From assembly GCA_050084515.1 (NCBI GenBank), contig CM114273.1, positions 38,378,001 to 38,442,000 of the forward strand: a stretch of DNA of 64,000 nt, given 5' to 3'. A model generated the notes under the pieces. It did not search any database. It was not told where the DNA came from and worked only from the letters and a program-made list of their open reading frames with translations. This document shows positions 36,314 through 46,214 of this stretch, in pieces (position 1 is the first letter of the stretch; every line of letters starts with the position of its first letter). Both the position numbers and the translations under genes were made by a program. The stretch is from Blasia pusilla (taxonomy: Eukaryota; Marchantiophyta; Marchantiopsida; Blasiales).

Positions 36314-36825
36314 ATGGACCACTCCTACGTTTAGTGCTTCGTTCGGCCCGAGCACAACTTCCAGGTGTTCAAGATCCGGGATCCTGTGGATCCATGCTCA
36401 GATGGGTACAGATTAGATAGTTTGTACAATTTCCCCCCAGGAATTTACATGCAAGACGGTACCCCACTTTTGGGAGGAAGGGAAAAGTCGCCAGCCCTGA
36501 TGCAAACGCTCATCGAGCTCTGCGCAAGGCCGGGTGACTTGGTGTTCGACTTAGTGGGACTTTCAAGGGCGAGTATCAAAGGCGCCTGGCAGAGTGGCAG
36601 GAACATTCTCTGCCTCGAGGGAAGGCATGAATTGTTTGACCTTTGCAAGGAGGCAAAGGCAGAATACGAAAGGCTCGTTGGGGCGTACAATTCTCCACCG
36701 AAGCCGAGAGCTCCGGTTCCAGACCCACCATTGGTAGTGACACCATCGTCACTTCCAACGATTCCGAAAATCGGGAGGGCAAGGCGAAAGTAATATTGCA
36801 AGAGATCTCGGACGATGACGAGTGA
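36314..36825 (+). pseudogene. Inner gene B exon 4: methyltransferase motifs X and I
   Basis: After an early stop (MDHSYV*), the frame from 36,365 gives GGREKSPALMQTLIELCARP directly followed by GDLVFDLVGLSRASIKGAWQ and SGRNILCLEGRHELFDLCKE. This follows amino-methyltransferases closely: EKP-x2-L...LI in motif X, then the cofactor-binding D-P-F-x-G-S-G-T-T, then a Gly-Arg and an acidic strand end. The Gly residues of the loop are replaced. The exon ends with an acidic SDDDE before TGA at 36,823. Family recognition is firm; catalytic ability is doubtful. Confidence 0.75.
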
Positions 36826-36859
36826 GTTCAAAGAACTCAAGGACCCAGCTTGACTGCAG

Positions 36860-37885
36860 CGTTTGGTGCTTGTAAAAGTTTGCTGAACATTTTTTATGTC
36901 TTTTCAAACGTGACCGTCTATGTACTCCGCGGACTTCTATTTTGCAACCCGTCGGATTTCTCCTGCTTGCAACTTTTCACTTTTTGACCACTGCACCTTT
37001 TTACCACTTCCAGGCAACCTGTTGGATTCCGACAGGTTGCATGATCGGACTCTTTCCCTGTTGGTCCAACTTAAGAGGCAGTCTGGCGGGCTTCTTCACT
37101 TTGGAAACTTCCCCTCAACTCGTAAAAGCAGGTGTATGCTTCTTTTATTCTCTCAGACGTGTTGGATTCCTACTACCTGTGGGATTGCCATCATGGTATA
37201 ACCAAGGACGGAGCACATATTGATACTGGATGGGTGTCACATTGTAGAGCGTACAAGATATACTGCCGAGGAAGGCGGTGGGACTCAAATCAGGTTACAT
37301 GGGACCGTTATGGTGTACCTAGGGGGGGGGCAAGGCTCTCGAATTCGCCAACATTTTCGATCCCCGTCTATAATCGGCTTGAGGAGCCACTTGTATCCCA
37401 GGACATTCCTTTTGTATTGGAACCTAGGAGAGTTAGGAGTAAATTTGTAGATGACGAGGCTGAAGAAATCATAGACTAGGTCAAATGTACATTTCCGAGG
37501 TTCCTTCAAAGGTAATAAAGGACGAGATTTTTTCAACCGATAATGGTGTTTGTAAAAGTTTGTTGGAAATTTTTTTGGGACTTGTGCATTGTGTTCTTTT
37601 AGCTACTTGGAATTACAATTTTGCAACCCGTATGATTCCGACGGGTTGCAACTTTGAGCTTTTTGCCCACTACAACTTTTTAACCATTTCCAGGCAAGCC
37701 AGGATTCCAAAGTTGGTCGCTTGAGATGATCGGACTCTTTCCCTGTGAGACCAACTTCTGACGCATTGTGGCGGGCTTCTTAACTTTTGGCTTGTTCCCC
37801 TACATTTGTCAAACCAGTTGTAGGCTTCTTTTCTTGTCTAAGATGTGCAGGATTCCTACTACCTGTCGGATTGCCATTTTGGATT
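36860..37885. repeat. Duplicated palindrome segment flanking the last exon of inner gene B
   Basis: A stretch of about 340 bp at 36,865-37,195 (from TTGTAAAAGTTTG to CTACTACCTGTNGGATTGCC) is repeated at 37,540-37,880, on either side of the 37,207-37,479 exon. Each has two or three palindromes in a shared order. An AATAAA signal lies at about 37,514, just before the second copy. Further palindromes extend to about 38,040. Confidence 0.75.
37207..37479 (+). pseudogene. Inner gene B, terminal exon
   Basis: Starts after an AAG acceptor and ends DDEAEEIID with a stop at 37,477. The residues are basic and aromatic in the middle (CRGRRWDSN) and acidic at the end. A G-run at 37,322-37,330 lengthens the coding part by one codon relative to the outer copy and keeps the frame. 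Joining from GA|GTGAGT would enter another open frame, so the exact splice or whether it is a separate small gene is unresolved. Confidence 0.45.
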
Positions 37886-38039
37886 CCCAACCCGTTGGAT
37901 TTTCGTGGGTGCAGGGTGGAAGGGAATCACTTATCAAAATATTTCCTTTCTTATGGTGAGCTTGCTTGCAAGGGGTGCAAGCCATCTGATTCTGATGGGT
38001 TGCAAGAGTTGCAACGTGTAAAATTCCGACGAGTTGGGA

Positions 38040-38598
38040 GGATCTGAATGAAGGGACATCACTTCCTCTTTACTCCAGACAGCTAACAATCTTTTGGTTC
38101 AATTATCGTCTCATGTGTTCACATTTCACAAAGTTGGTCTTGAGCAGACACCACTCATAACCAATGTAAAACTTGGTTATGAGGCAATTCAGGAGGAAGG
38201 CCATGATGGAGGCAACAATCCTCGCAAAAGAGAGGTTGGCATCATTTGACAAGATCCGGTGGTCCTCCAACAAAAATACCCATGGGCACTGCTTATTGTA
38301 GACCAAGACAGGAAATGTTAAGAAACTTAGGCTCACATGGAGAGTGATGGAAAAATGTTTGTAGTGGTCTTATGATGTCTACTTTTTTTCGCCCCCTGGA
38401 AAAAGGAGATTTCTTTAGGGCCAAATGTGGACCACTGCCTACTCTCTTCTAAAGATTTCATGAATTTGAAAGCAAACAAAAATTTCAAATATGTCAGAAA
38501 GTTTTGAAGAGAGGAGGCGGATTTGGCCCTTTTTTTTGAAGAGAGACTCTCCTCTCTTCCTCTCCTCTCTTACTCTCTCCTGCTAGAATACCAGCCCC
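38040..38598 (+). other. Gene-B end of the inner transposon, no clear gene
   Basis: About 560 bp between the last palindrome and the element end. An open patch at about 38.15-38.35 kb reads RQFRRKAMMEATILAKERLA on the plus strand, resembling nothing I recognise, and has no counterpart in the outer copy. The final 100 bp are pyrimidine-rich (CTCTCCTCTCTTCCTC), matching the gene-A end in inverted orientation. Confidence 0.4.
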
Positions 38599-38775
38599 CC
38601 AGCGGATGGGCTTGCCGAAATCGAACCCTGGAAGCGTCGGGTGTTGGATTGTCGTAACCTCCCAGCTAAGGGATGAATGTAACCAAGTTTGGCAGTGGAA
38701 GGGTAACGTTAGTTGCTGCGAGGAAGAGCACATGAAATTGCGAAATGAAAAACCGAAATGAGCGAAATCTCAGCC

Positions 38776-39910
38776 TTTTATACTTTTTGAGCCGTTGAGC
38801 TAACCGTTGGGTCGTACTGACGGTGACATGTCGGCCGTTATGGAACTTTGCACGTGGGAACTCGGGCAACCCGTCGGTCTCTGACAGGTTGCATGCTTCC
38901 CTTGTCTTGGGGATGCAAGGCGAGGTACCCAAGCAACCTGTCGGAGACTAACAGGTTGCACGCATCTCTCGTCCTCGGGTAACAAGGTGAGGTACCCAGG
39001 CAACCTGTCGGAGACTGACCGGTTCCACGCTTCCCTCGTCTTGGGGTAACAAGGCGAGATATCCGCGCAACACGTCGGAGGCCGACGGGTTGCACGCTTC
39101 CCTCGTCTTGGGGTAACAAGGCAAGGTACCCTGGCAACCTTTCCTAGACCAACGGGTTGCACGCTTCCCTCGTCCTTGGGTAACAAGGGGAGGTACCTAG
39201 CCAACCCGTCAGAGCCAGACGGGTTGCACGCTTCCCTCGTCTTGGGATAACAAGGCGAGGTACCCACGCAACCCGTCAAGGACCGACGGGTTGCACGCTT
39301 CCCTCATCTTGGGGTAACAAGGTGAGGTACACGGGCAACCCCTCGCAGACCGATGGGTTGCATGCTTCCCTCGTCCTTGGGTAACAAGGCGACAAAGCAT
39401 AATCCCGAGGTAACCCGTTGACAACCGACGGGTTACAAGGTCTACCGTGGGTTGGCCACTTCCCACCATAGGGAAAAACTGCACTCACGGTTTGCACGGT
39501 TCATTGGACAAGAGAAATTGACATGAGATCCCCCCTCCCGCAACTCGGTTACCTTCAAAAGGGAGAGCGAGGTTAGGTGTCTTTCCAACCCATCGCAATC
39601 CCTAAAGGGTTGCTGTGGCAAATCCATGCGAGGTCTTGTGGATCTGGACTCCAATCATACAAGTCAGATAGGTAGGGGGTACCAACCCAACGGACTCTGA
39701 CGGGTTGCAAGTTGGACTCAGACTCTAATAGAAGTTGGTAGTCTGTGGCTTTGCAACCCACGTGTCTGAGTCCCAAAATTTGCAACCCGTCGGACTCCAA
39801 CAGGTTGCAACAAGATTGAATCCATTGCGTCAGACAATCTCACCTACCAAAGAGCATCTTGTCAGTCAAATTGTGTTAGGAGAATAACGGTCACAATTCG
39901 CTATAAATTA
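38776..39910. promoter_or_regulatory. Bidirectional promoter of the outer copy with palindrome array
   Basis: TATAAAA (38,776-38,782, minus, gene B) and TATAAATT (39,903-39,910, plus, gene A) face outward. Nine palindromes start near 38,870, 38,933, 39,000, 39,066, 39,133, 39,202, 39,269, 39,335 and 39,410, spaced about 66 bp, with the shared spacer CTTCCCTCGTCTTGGGGTAA. Three more diverged copies follow to 39,810. The spacer differs in sequence from that of the inner copy, although the palindrome is the same, so palindromes are conserved or homogenised while spacers drift. Confidence 0.75.
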
Positions 39911-39983
39911 AACATTCTCATTCTCATTCCCATTCTTATTCTTATTCTTATTCTCAGTCTCCACCCGGCGGAATAATCTAGGA

Positions 39984-42900
39984 ATGGATAATTATGTGAA
40001 ACTCACTTGTGGTAGTCATCTAGCGGCTCTTCCCATATTAGAAATAATTCCACCGCAAGCTCGTGAGTCTTACATACCAGTGGATGAAAATTTCCTCTCA
40101 GTGCGATTTCTTCCCCAAATTGAAACAATCTTTGTTTCCAAGGATGTTAGGATGGACGGTATGGAGGACGTTGTAGGTGAGACAGTCCATCCATTGATAG
40201 CAAACTGTAAAGTATGGAATCTCCTACCTCTAAAAAATGGTCAATACAGAGTTTATGGCTTGCCTTTGAATTCCTGTGTTTCCCAAATAGACGGTCTGGA
40301 ATTTCCTAGTGCATCGAGCTCTACGTTTGCCACTCCCAGCTCAATAGATCCGGCATTGACTCCAACTTCACACGTTCGTAACAATGTTGTACTTCCTGAA
40401 GACATTTTGGATGTCGTCAACCTCACTGGATTTGTCAGACATCAATCGGGCCTTGTATCTGCCTAATCGTTCCTCTTGCGAGTATTAGGCAATATTTTGT
40501 TGTCGTCTATGCCCTTTAAAACGTTCAAGCATATTCTTGTCGACGAGCTACCGCCCATATATGATAGTAATTGCATTTTTGAGTTGCCTCAAAAGAAAGA
40601 TGAAGGACGGTTGAAGGGTATGGACAGAAAGTGTGATTGTCATCGATGGTGTAGGCTTCAACGGACTAGTGCTTCAATTCGAGATGGTCCTTGGATCGTT
40701 TCTCACCGGCAATGTGTTGGAGCCCTAGAGTGTAGAAGTCCAGGTTGCCCGTATCTAGAGCGCAATGGGCGAGTCAATACATCGTAATTCCCCCCTAAGA
40801 ATGGAGAAACTCCATATGAGGTCGGTGCGACCATACCGCCGGGAGGCCATTGATGTCCTCATTGTCAAGCATCCCCTTTCTGCATTGGAGCATATCCTGC
40901 ATACATATTTTTCATTGTGCACGACTTCAGTTCTAAGTCTAAGTACACTAGGCACCACATTCATCCTATTACCGGTGCAATTCAGAGACACATCAAGGAG
41001 GATGTGGCAAAGAAAGTGGCCGAGGTATAAATAAACTCTCCAGGATCAAAGCCGGGAGTGATCAAGTTAACAACAATATCACAAATTTGTGAACAATTGC
41101 TTGGAATCCCTGGGCAAGGCGAGATCACTCTGCTGAGGAGAAACAACTCTGGGAAAATCTCGCATTTCTCGCTAATCCTGAATGCTTCCGGAATTTGCTG
41201 TGTCAAATACGGGTACTTGATGGAAAGACCTCCGAAATGGATGCCACTTCCTGAATCAAGGCCAACTCGAGATTTCCATTTATTTTAGAGATGGCAGTTC
41301 ATGGGCCAGGGAGGCAAAGGATCCAGGGCTTATGTCTTCAAAATGTCAACTACAAGGCCGTCGAGTGGCCTCGATCTTATAGATTGAATGAGGGAAGGGG
41401 AAGATCTCTACAGGAGCTGGGTAAGCTTCGATATTTGCTACAGAGTGCTGAATGGATGGTTGACCATGAGTGCTCACGTTTACAACCATGTGGAGAAGGG
41501 ACTCAAAACTATATTTGTCTGAGAAGTAAAAGCAGAAGACGTTGGCAGTTTGAAGATGTGTTGGTCACTCTTATTGGAGGTGGTGAAGGAAAACAAAAGG
41601 CCATCTCTGGAAATTTATGGATTCATGGTGGAAAATGCACAACCTGGGTGGATTTCTATCAGGGAAGTGTTCTAGGGTGGAGAGGTTCAACTAGAGAGGG
41701 AGAGGTCGGATGCTTTCCATTGGCAACAGTCTGTGACCCGGTACACCAAATCTTGCATCAAGGAGAATAAGAGGATAGAGCATGTCACTCTACTCCAACG
41801 CTGCAAGGACAACAAAACCTTGAAACTTGCCATGGAGTGCCAAGAAAAACTTCATGGGTGGTGGAGGAAGCATGCGATTGAGGTTAAGTACAAAGAGTTG
41901 TGCTCTTGGCTCAGTTGGTGGACTGTACGAATGAGACAATGGGGAAACTTCATGCGGAAAATGAGTTCAGTATTTTGTCCTCTCGAGCGCATGCATAGAA
42001 CTGGTTGAAAATTTGCAGTTGAAGTTGAGAAGCGTGGGCACTATAGGGATTTCAAACCGCAAAAACCAAGCAACCCGCCGGATACGACGGGTTTCCTGAG
42101 TGTGCAACCCCTCGGAAAATGACAGGTTGCATCAAGAATGTTTGTGTTACCCATCGAAACTTAACTGGTTGCATGAGTGCCACACCCGTCAGAGCGTGAC
42201 ATCATGCACCAGGAATGTTTGTGCAACCCGTTGGAACATGACTAGTTGCATGAGTGTGCAACCTGTCGAATCCCGACGGGTTGCAAGTTGCATGTATACA
42301 AGGCCTGCAAATAGTTTGCCCATGATGGGTGGTAGGCCGCAAGGCTACGAGTTAACTCGGTCTGCAATCTGTCGGATTCCGACAAGTTGTATCTATCTGC
42401 AACAGTTGGATTCCGACGAGTTGCATCTATATGCGACTCCTCGCATTTAGATAGGTTGCGGTTGTCTCCAAGTCCTCGCATCCAGACACGTTGCATCAGT
42501 GCAAGTTAATTGGAACCCGTCGAATTCCAATAGTTTCAAAGCTTCGTGTGTGGACACTTCTTGCAAGCCAATGGAATGCGACAGGTTTGCACAAGGATTT
42601 CGAGACCGGACCGGCCTGCTTCTTACAACCCGTCTAATTCCGACGGGTTGCAGTAGTAGGTTCCTGGCTGCTAGGTTGCAGTAAAAGGTTACTGCGACAT
42701 TCCAAGGATGGCTCCGACTTGCAACCCGTTTCAAGTCGGAGGCTGGAAAATCCATGTGCGAACCGCCGGATTCCGATGACTTGCACTTGGATCTTCCAGC
42801 CCGGAGTGACCAAAGTTACTTGCAACCCGTCTGAATCTGACGAGTTGCAGTAGGTGGTTCCTGGGTGTTGCAACATGTCGGAAACCAATGGGTCGCAGAG

Positions 42901-44480
42901 TCATTCATGGGATGACTTCGACTTGCAACCCGTCTGGTTCCGAGAGGTTGCTTTTTTCTTTGCTTGTAGAGCTATTTTTGTTCCCTTCTCACATTGCCGT
43001 CGTTGTAGGGATTGAACATTCATGAAAATGCCCTCTGCCCCAACACAAGTGGAGCAGAAAGTTTTCATTCCTCATGGAGGTCGTCACAAGCATGCCAACA
43101 AGACCAGGCAAGAGCAATGCTACAATGTGCAGTATCCCATATCTTCCTCACAAAAGGCATAACAAAAGGAAAGGGCCTTTGATTTACGAGCTCTTTGTCA
43201 AGGCGGCTTTGAGATCTGATGATGAGAAACTCTATGTGGAAGCCTTCAATTGGTGCGTAGCAGGAACTCTCCTCGAGCAAGATGTCCACATTGGTGGGGA
43301 TATTCGTGGGCGTGTTTCAAGACGTCCCATACAGATGGTGGTAGAGCAGTCCGGCGAGACTCGTGGAGACCATATAAGTATCTTGACTTGAGGCAAGTGA
43401 AGAGGCAGCATCGAGGAACGAACCCGATGATTGATTTGGATGAAGAAATTACACCGCTTATGTATTCGGAGACCCCAGATTGCTCCCAAATCCGAGATGC
43501 ACTAACTTCTCCAAAATTGGTGAATGTTTTATTTCAAAAGTCCTCCGTTGCTAGAAGTTCGCAACATCTGGTCGTTGGGGTGGTTCAAAAGTATGGGATT
43601 CTGGTCATTGAGGTGGATTGCAACCTCAAAAGGTGGCATATATCTTGGAGCAACCCTGGACGTGGACTCACTTGTAGGGCAGGACCAAATGGCATTAGGA
43701 GAGCATGCGGCACTTTCCTAATTAAGAACCGTACAAGGACTGGATGACCACTGCTTGGATTTTGGGGACTCAAAACTTTGATCGTTTTACGAGGATCGGG
43801 GATCAATTGAAGTACTTCTTATGCCCAAATGAATTATGCCCTTTCCGAAAGTCTTATTTGGCTGCCATTGGAGCTCCAGGGAATATCCCCACGATTTGGC
43901 CCATTGCCTTAGGTACGAATTGCACTTTGGACAAAGTGGACAATCTTACAAGTGCCGGTTTCAGACTCGTAGGCGGAGGCATTTCGGAGGATGTTCGCAT
44001 TACGAGACCTTTGTATTTATTTTTCAACCCAAGATTGATATGAACATGTACCCGGAGAAGGTGGATGATCTCAATCCACTATTTCTATTTGAGTCTAGAA
44101 ATGGGGTGAAGAGAAACATAATGTGTAGGCCAACGGTGGAGAGAGCAAAGCGAATCGCATCAGCTCGGGAGGTAAACATGGAAATCATCGCCACCAAAGA
44201 TGTCGAGAGTGGTAATGTAATAGAAAGGATATATTGGGTCAGGAACAACACTGTAAATTCAAGTGTCATAGGGGTGTATTTGGTGCACATCTGTTGCTTT
44301 CCCACATGTTCCTGTGATAACTTTGTCCAAAGAGAGACAAGTGGGAAAAGGTATTTCCCTTGTAAGCACATGTACTATGTGTTGCTTATAGTTTTAAGAG
44401 AGTCGGAGGTAGGAGTAGGAATCCATCAACCAATTCTCTCCGTGAAAGAAGTGCGAAGTATTTTAAACAAACCACTTTGA
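39984..44480 (+). pseudogene. Outer gene A: Mutator-like transposase with SWIM finger, broken
   Basis: Aligns with the inner gene A throughout. Exon 1 is 39,984-41,960, the intron 41,961-43,008 (donor mutated to ATGAGT; acceptor TTGTAG), and exon 2 43,009-44,480. The first catalytic Asp is present in SFDICYRV near 41.43 kb. The second-Asp position reads FMVENAQPGW, Glu in place of Asp. The SWIM zinc finger near 44.32 kb is intact, CSC-x14-CKH, and the protein continues about 30 residues to the stop at 44,478. Frameshifts after 40,440, stops at about 41,519 and 41,674 and other lesions inactivate it. Its lesions differ from those of the inner copy. Confidence 0.8.
41961..43008. repeat. Palindrome array in the intron of outer gene A
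   Basis: About eighteen degenerate palindromes, many reading CAACCCGTCNGAATNCGACGG or decayed forms, at 42.06-42.95 kb, occupy the same intron as the array at 28.0-28.4 kb in the inner copy. Here the period is irregular (about 30-60 bp) and the sequence is more diverged, fitting an older copy. Confidence 0.85.
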
Positions 44481-44881
44481 GGATACAAAATGAGGTCTTA
44501 GATTATACTTTCATTTGCTAGAACCTTCACTTTGAGCTTGAACTCTATTCAACCGAGGGCAAATGATAGATTTTTTCCACACCTTGGATGGAAAAAGTGA
44601 TTTGTTGCACATTTATGATTACACTAATTTTAAAGTTTTTTAAATTTTTTGCAAATTCCAACCCGTCGGATTCAGATGGGTTGCCAAAATGTGGAAGAGG
44701 AAAAAAAGTTTGTGGGAGTGCCTAAGCACTCAAAAAAAAATGCAAAAAAATTCACAAAAGATTTTCCTCTCTTCAACCCAACGGAAACTCTCTTCAAATC
44801 ATAGGAAACTCTCCTATCTTCCTCTGTTCCTCTCTTCCTCTCCTTTTACCGCTCCTCCTACTAGGCACATCTCCTTACTAA

Positions 44882-45340
44882 TTAACAGTGACCGAACTCT
44901 TGAAAGGTTGGATACTTCTCTCTCACAGAGATAGAGGTCTCAAAGGACTTGTTATTTTTTGGAAGGCCTTGAAGAGTGAACAAAATCAGATTATCATCTT
45001 CTATTGTTACTCGAATGCAACTCAATTTATCAACAATATCTCTTCTATTGAAAACATGGTCATTGATGCTTTGTGATCCTTTCCTCACTTCGTTCAATTT
45101 CTCTTTCAATTGAAGCTTTTTGGCCTTTGTAAATATCTGTAATAACTTTTCCAATGGATCCCAGGCCTCCTTCGGAATATCAACATTTTGTATATGACCT
45201 ATCATGGGCGAACTGATCGTTATCGAAATATAGTGGATCATTTGCCTTGCATGTTTGTTTCAAACGCAAAAATTCAAGTTGATTGAGTCATCTTCTGGCT
45301 TGGCCTCATCACCTATAACAAGCTCCATAGTTCTTGACTC
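44882..45340 (-). pseudogene. Copia gag fragment (UBN2 type)
   Basis: The minus-strand frame reads HIQNVDIPKEAWDPLEKLLQ, then LQLKEKLNEVRKG...DIVDKL and LFTLQGLPKNNKSFETSISV, and ends PTFQEF. This is the gag_pre/UBN2 region of Copia retrotransposons, which forms the particle. It stops short at 44,882, about 25 bp from the end of the outer palindrome transposon, so the rest of the Copia element is missing at this side. Confidence 0.8.
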
Positions 45341-45933
45341 ATGAGAAATTATTTCATTCGAAACTTCCGCACATTATAATTCTGCTTATTTAACTTCTCA
45401 CCTATATATGATTGCTGCTAAGAAGTACTCCATGAAGAATGATTTTACTCAAAAAATATAATTTCAGGCTCTCCATTTCTCCAATTGAAGCATAGACCAC
45501 TCCTAAAGAGAAATTGACCTGAACTTTGCCAAAATTGATCAATTGTTTGGAAGAACTAGTCAAAATTGGCCTATTGAGAGCAAATTGCACAACTTTCCTT
45601 CACTATTGCACTTTTCTACACTCAAATAAATTGCTACTGCACAAGCTTAAAATGTTAGAATCAAGTGATTTGGGATACGTTGGAAAGCTCTCAACAAGTT
45701 GTAGAAGTTGGTTAGAACCAGCCTTTGGCATTGTTGTGATCAGTACGGACCTAGATTGCTAGATCGGTTGAGAAAGCCCTAAAAAATGCTTTCAAAGTTT
45801 TATCACTATCACAACTCCACCGGAAATCTTTTCCCACTAATCTCTCAACAAAATTTCATTCTCCCAAAGTGATATTGTGCCTTCTTTTGCCGCTCTTCTC
45901 TTCTCAAACACCAAGAATTTCAAATCTTCTATC

Positions 45934-45945
45934 GCTCTGATATCA
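45934..45945 (-). other. Copia primer binding site (tRNA-Met type)
   Basis: The minus strand reads TGATATCAGAGC directly after an LTR ending in CCA. This is one base off the TGGTATCAGAGC site complementary to initiator tRNA-Met used by plant Copia elements to prime reverse transcription. It lies upstream of the gag fragment in the right order. Confidence 0.75.
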
Positions 45946-46191
45946 TGGAAAAAATTGCTAAGGAAAATATAACAGGTGGGAAACCATTCTTATACTCACA
46001 TCACCATGGAGAACAAAATTTTGCAATGAGAGAATGAGTGGAGGCTGGTCCTCTTCTCAATTATATAGGGTATGTAGAAGCAACCCTAAATGCAATCATG
46101 ACTTTCTTCTTGGATCCATGCAAGCGTGGACGTTATAGACTTAGTTTTTTGTGATGGATATAGAGTCCAAGCATCTTTCAAAGCTCCTACA
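45946..46191 (-). repeat. Copia 5' LTR (probable)
   Basis: About 245 bp next to the primer site, ending in CA on the minus strand and plausibly starting TGTAGG at 46,191. It contains CCCTATATAATTGAG as a TATA region. No second LTR is in the window, so the outer edge is an estimate. Confidence 0.5.
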
Positions 46192-46214
46192 TCATAATTT
46201 CATCCACCACCAAC

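Larger units (their letters stand above)
31817..37479 (+). pseudogene. Inner gene B: ParB-like and amino-methyltransferase-like protein, broken
   Basis: Predicted exons: 31,817-32,435, 32,525-32,998, 33,754-35,820, 36,314-36,821/36,825, and 37,207-37,479. The order is a charged coiled-coil N terminus, a ParB-like DGNHR segment, a linker, methyltransferase motif IV, then motif X and the cofactor loop, and an acidic tail. ParB-like domains joined to such methyltransferases are common in phage and bacterial genes. Here the fold is built into a plant transposon with spliceosomal introns. The catalytic motifs are altered in both copies, so it may bind DNA or the cofactor without methylating. Splice sites match in the two copies. 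Frameshift near 32.09 kb, stops at 32,698, about 34,881 and 34,936, and further frame changes make it non-functional. Confidence 0.65.
26078..38598. mobile_element. Inner copy of the palindrome transposon, ends identified (12.5 kb)
   Basis: A two-gene, Mutator-like DNA transposon. Gene A (transposase) is on the minus strand, gene B (ParB-like plus methyltransferase-like) on the plus strand, and their starts face apart from a central palindrome array. The left end reads GGAGGTGCGGTAAGAGGAG. The right end, reverse-complemented, reads GGGGCTGGTATTC and leads into a similar purine-rich AGAGGAGAGG tract, so the inverted ends are short and imperfect. The gene-A end of the outer copy (GGAGGAGCGGTAAAAGGAG, ending at 44,858) agrees with the left end. 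It is flanked by CCAGCGGAT duplications. Both genes contain stops, so it is not autonomous now. Confidence 0.8.
38599..44858 (+). mobile_element. Outer copy of the palindrome transposon, right part (promoter and gene A)
   Basis: Contains the rest of the outer element: a gene-B leader on the minus strand (38.6-38.77 kb) with TATA box, a central palindrome array, and gene A on the plus strand. It ends at 44,858 with the inverse of GGAGGAGCGGTAAAAGGAG. Just beyond lies a truncated Copia gag, suggesting this copy inserted into a Copia element; the matching left junction was not found. Confidence 0.75.

Noticed and set aside
37220-37450. Alternative open frame in the last exon of gene B
   Set aside because: It is open in both transposon copies, but differs at more residues between them than the overlapping frame that ends DDEAEEIID.
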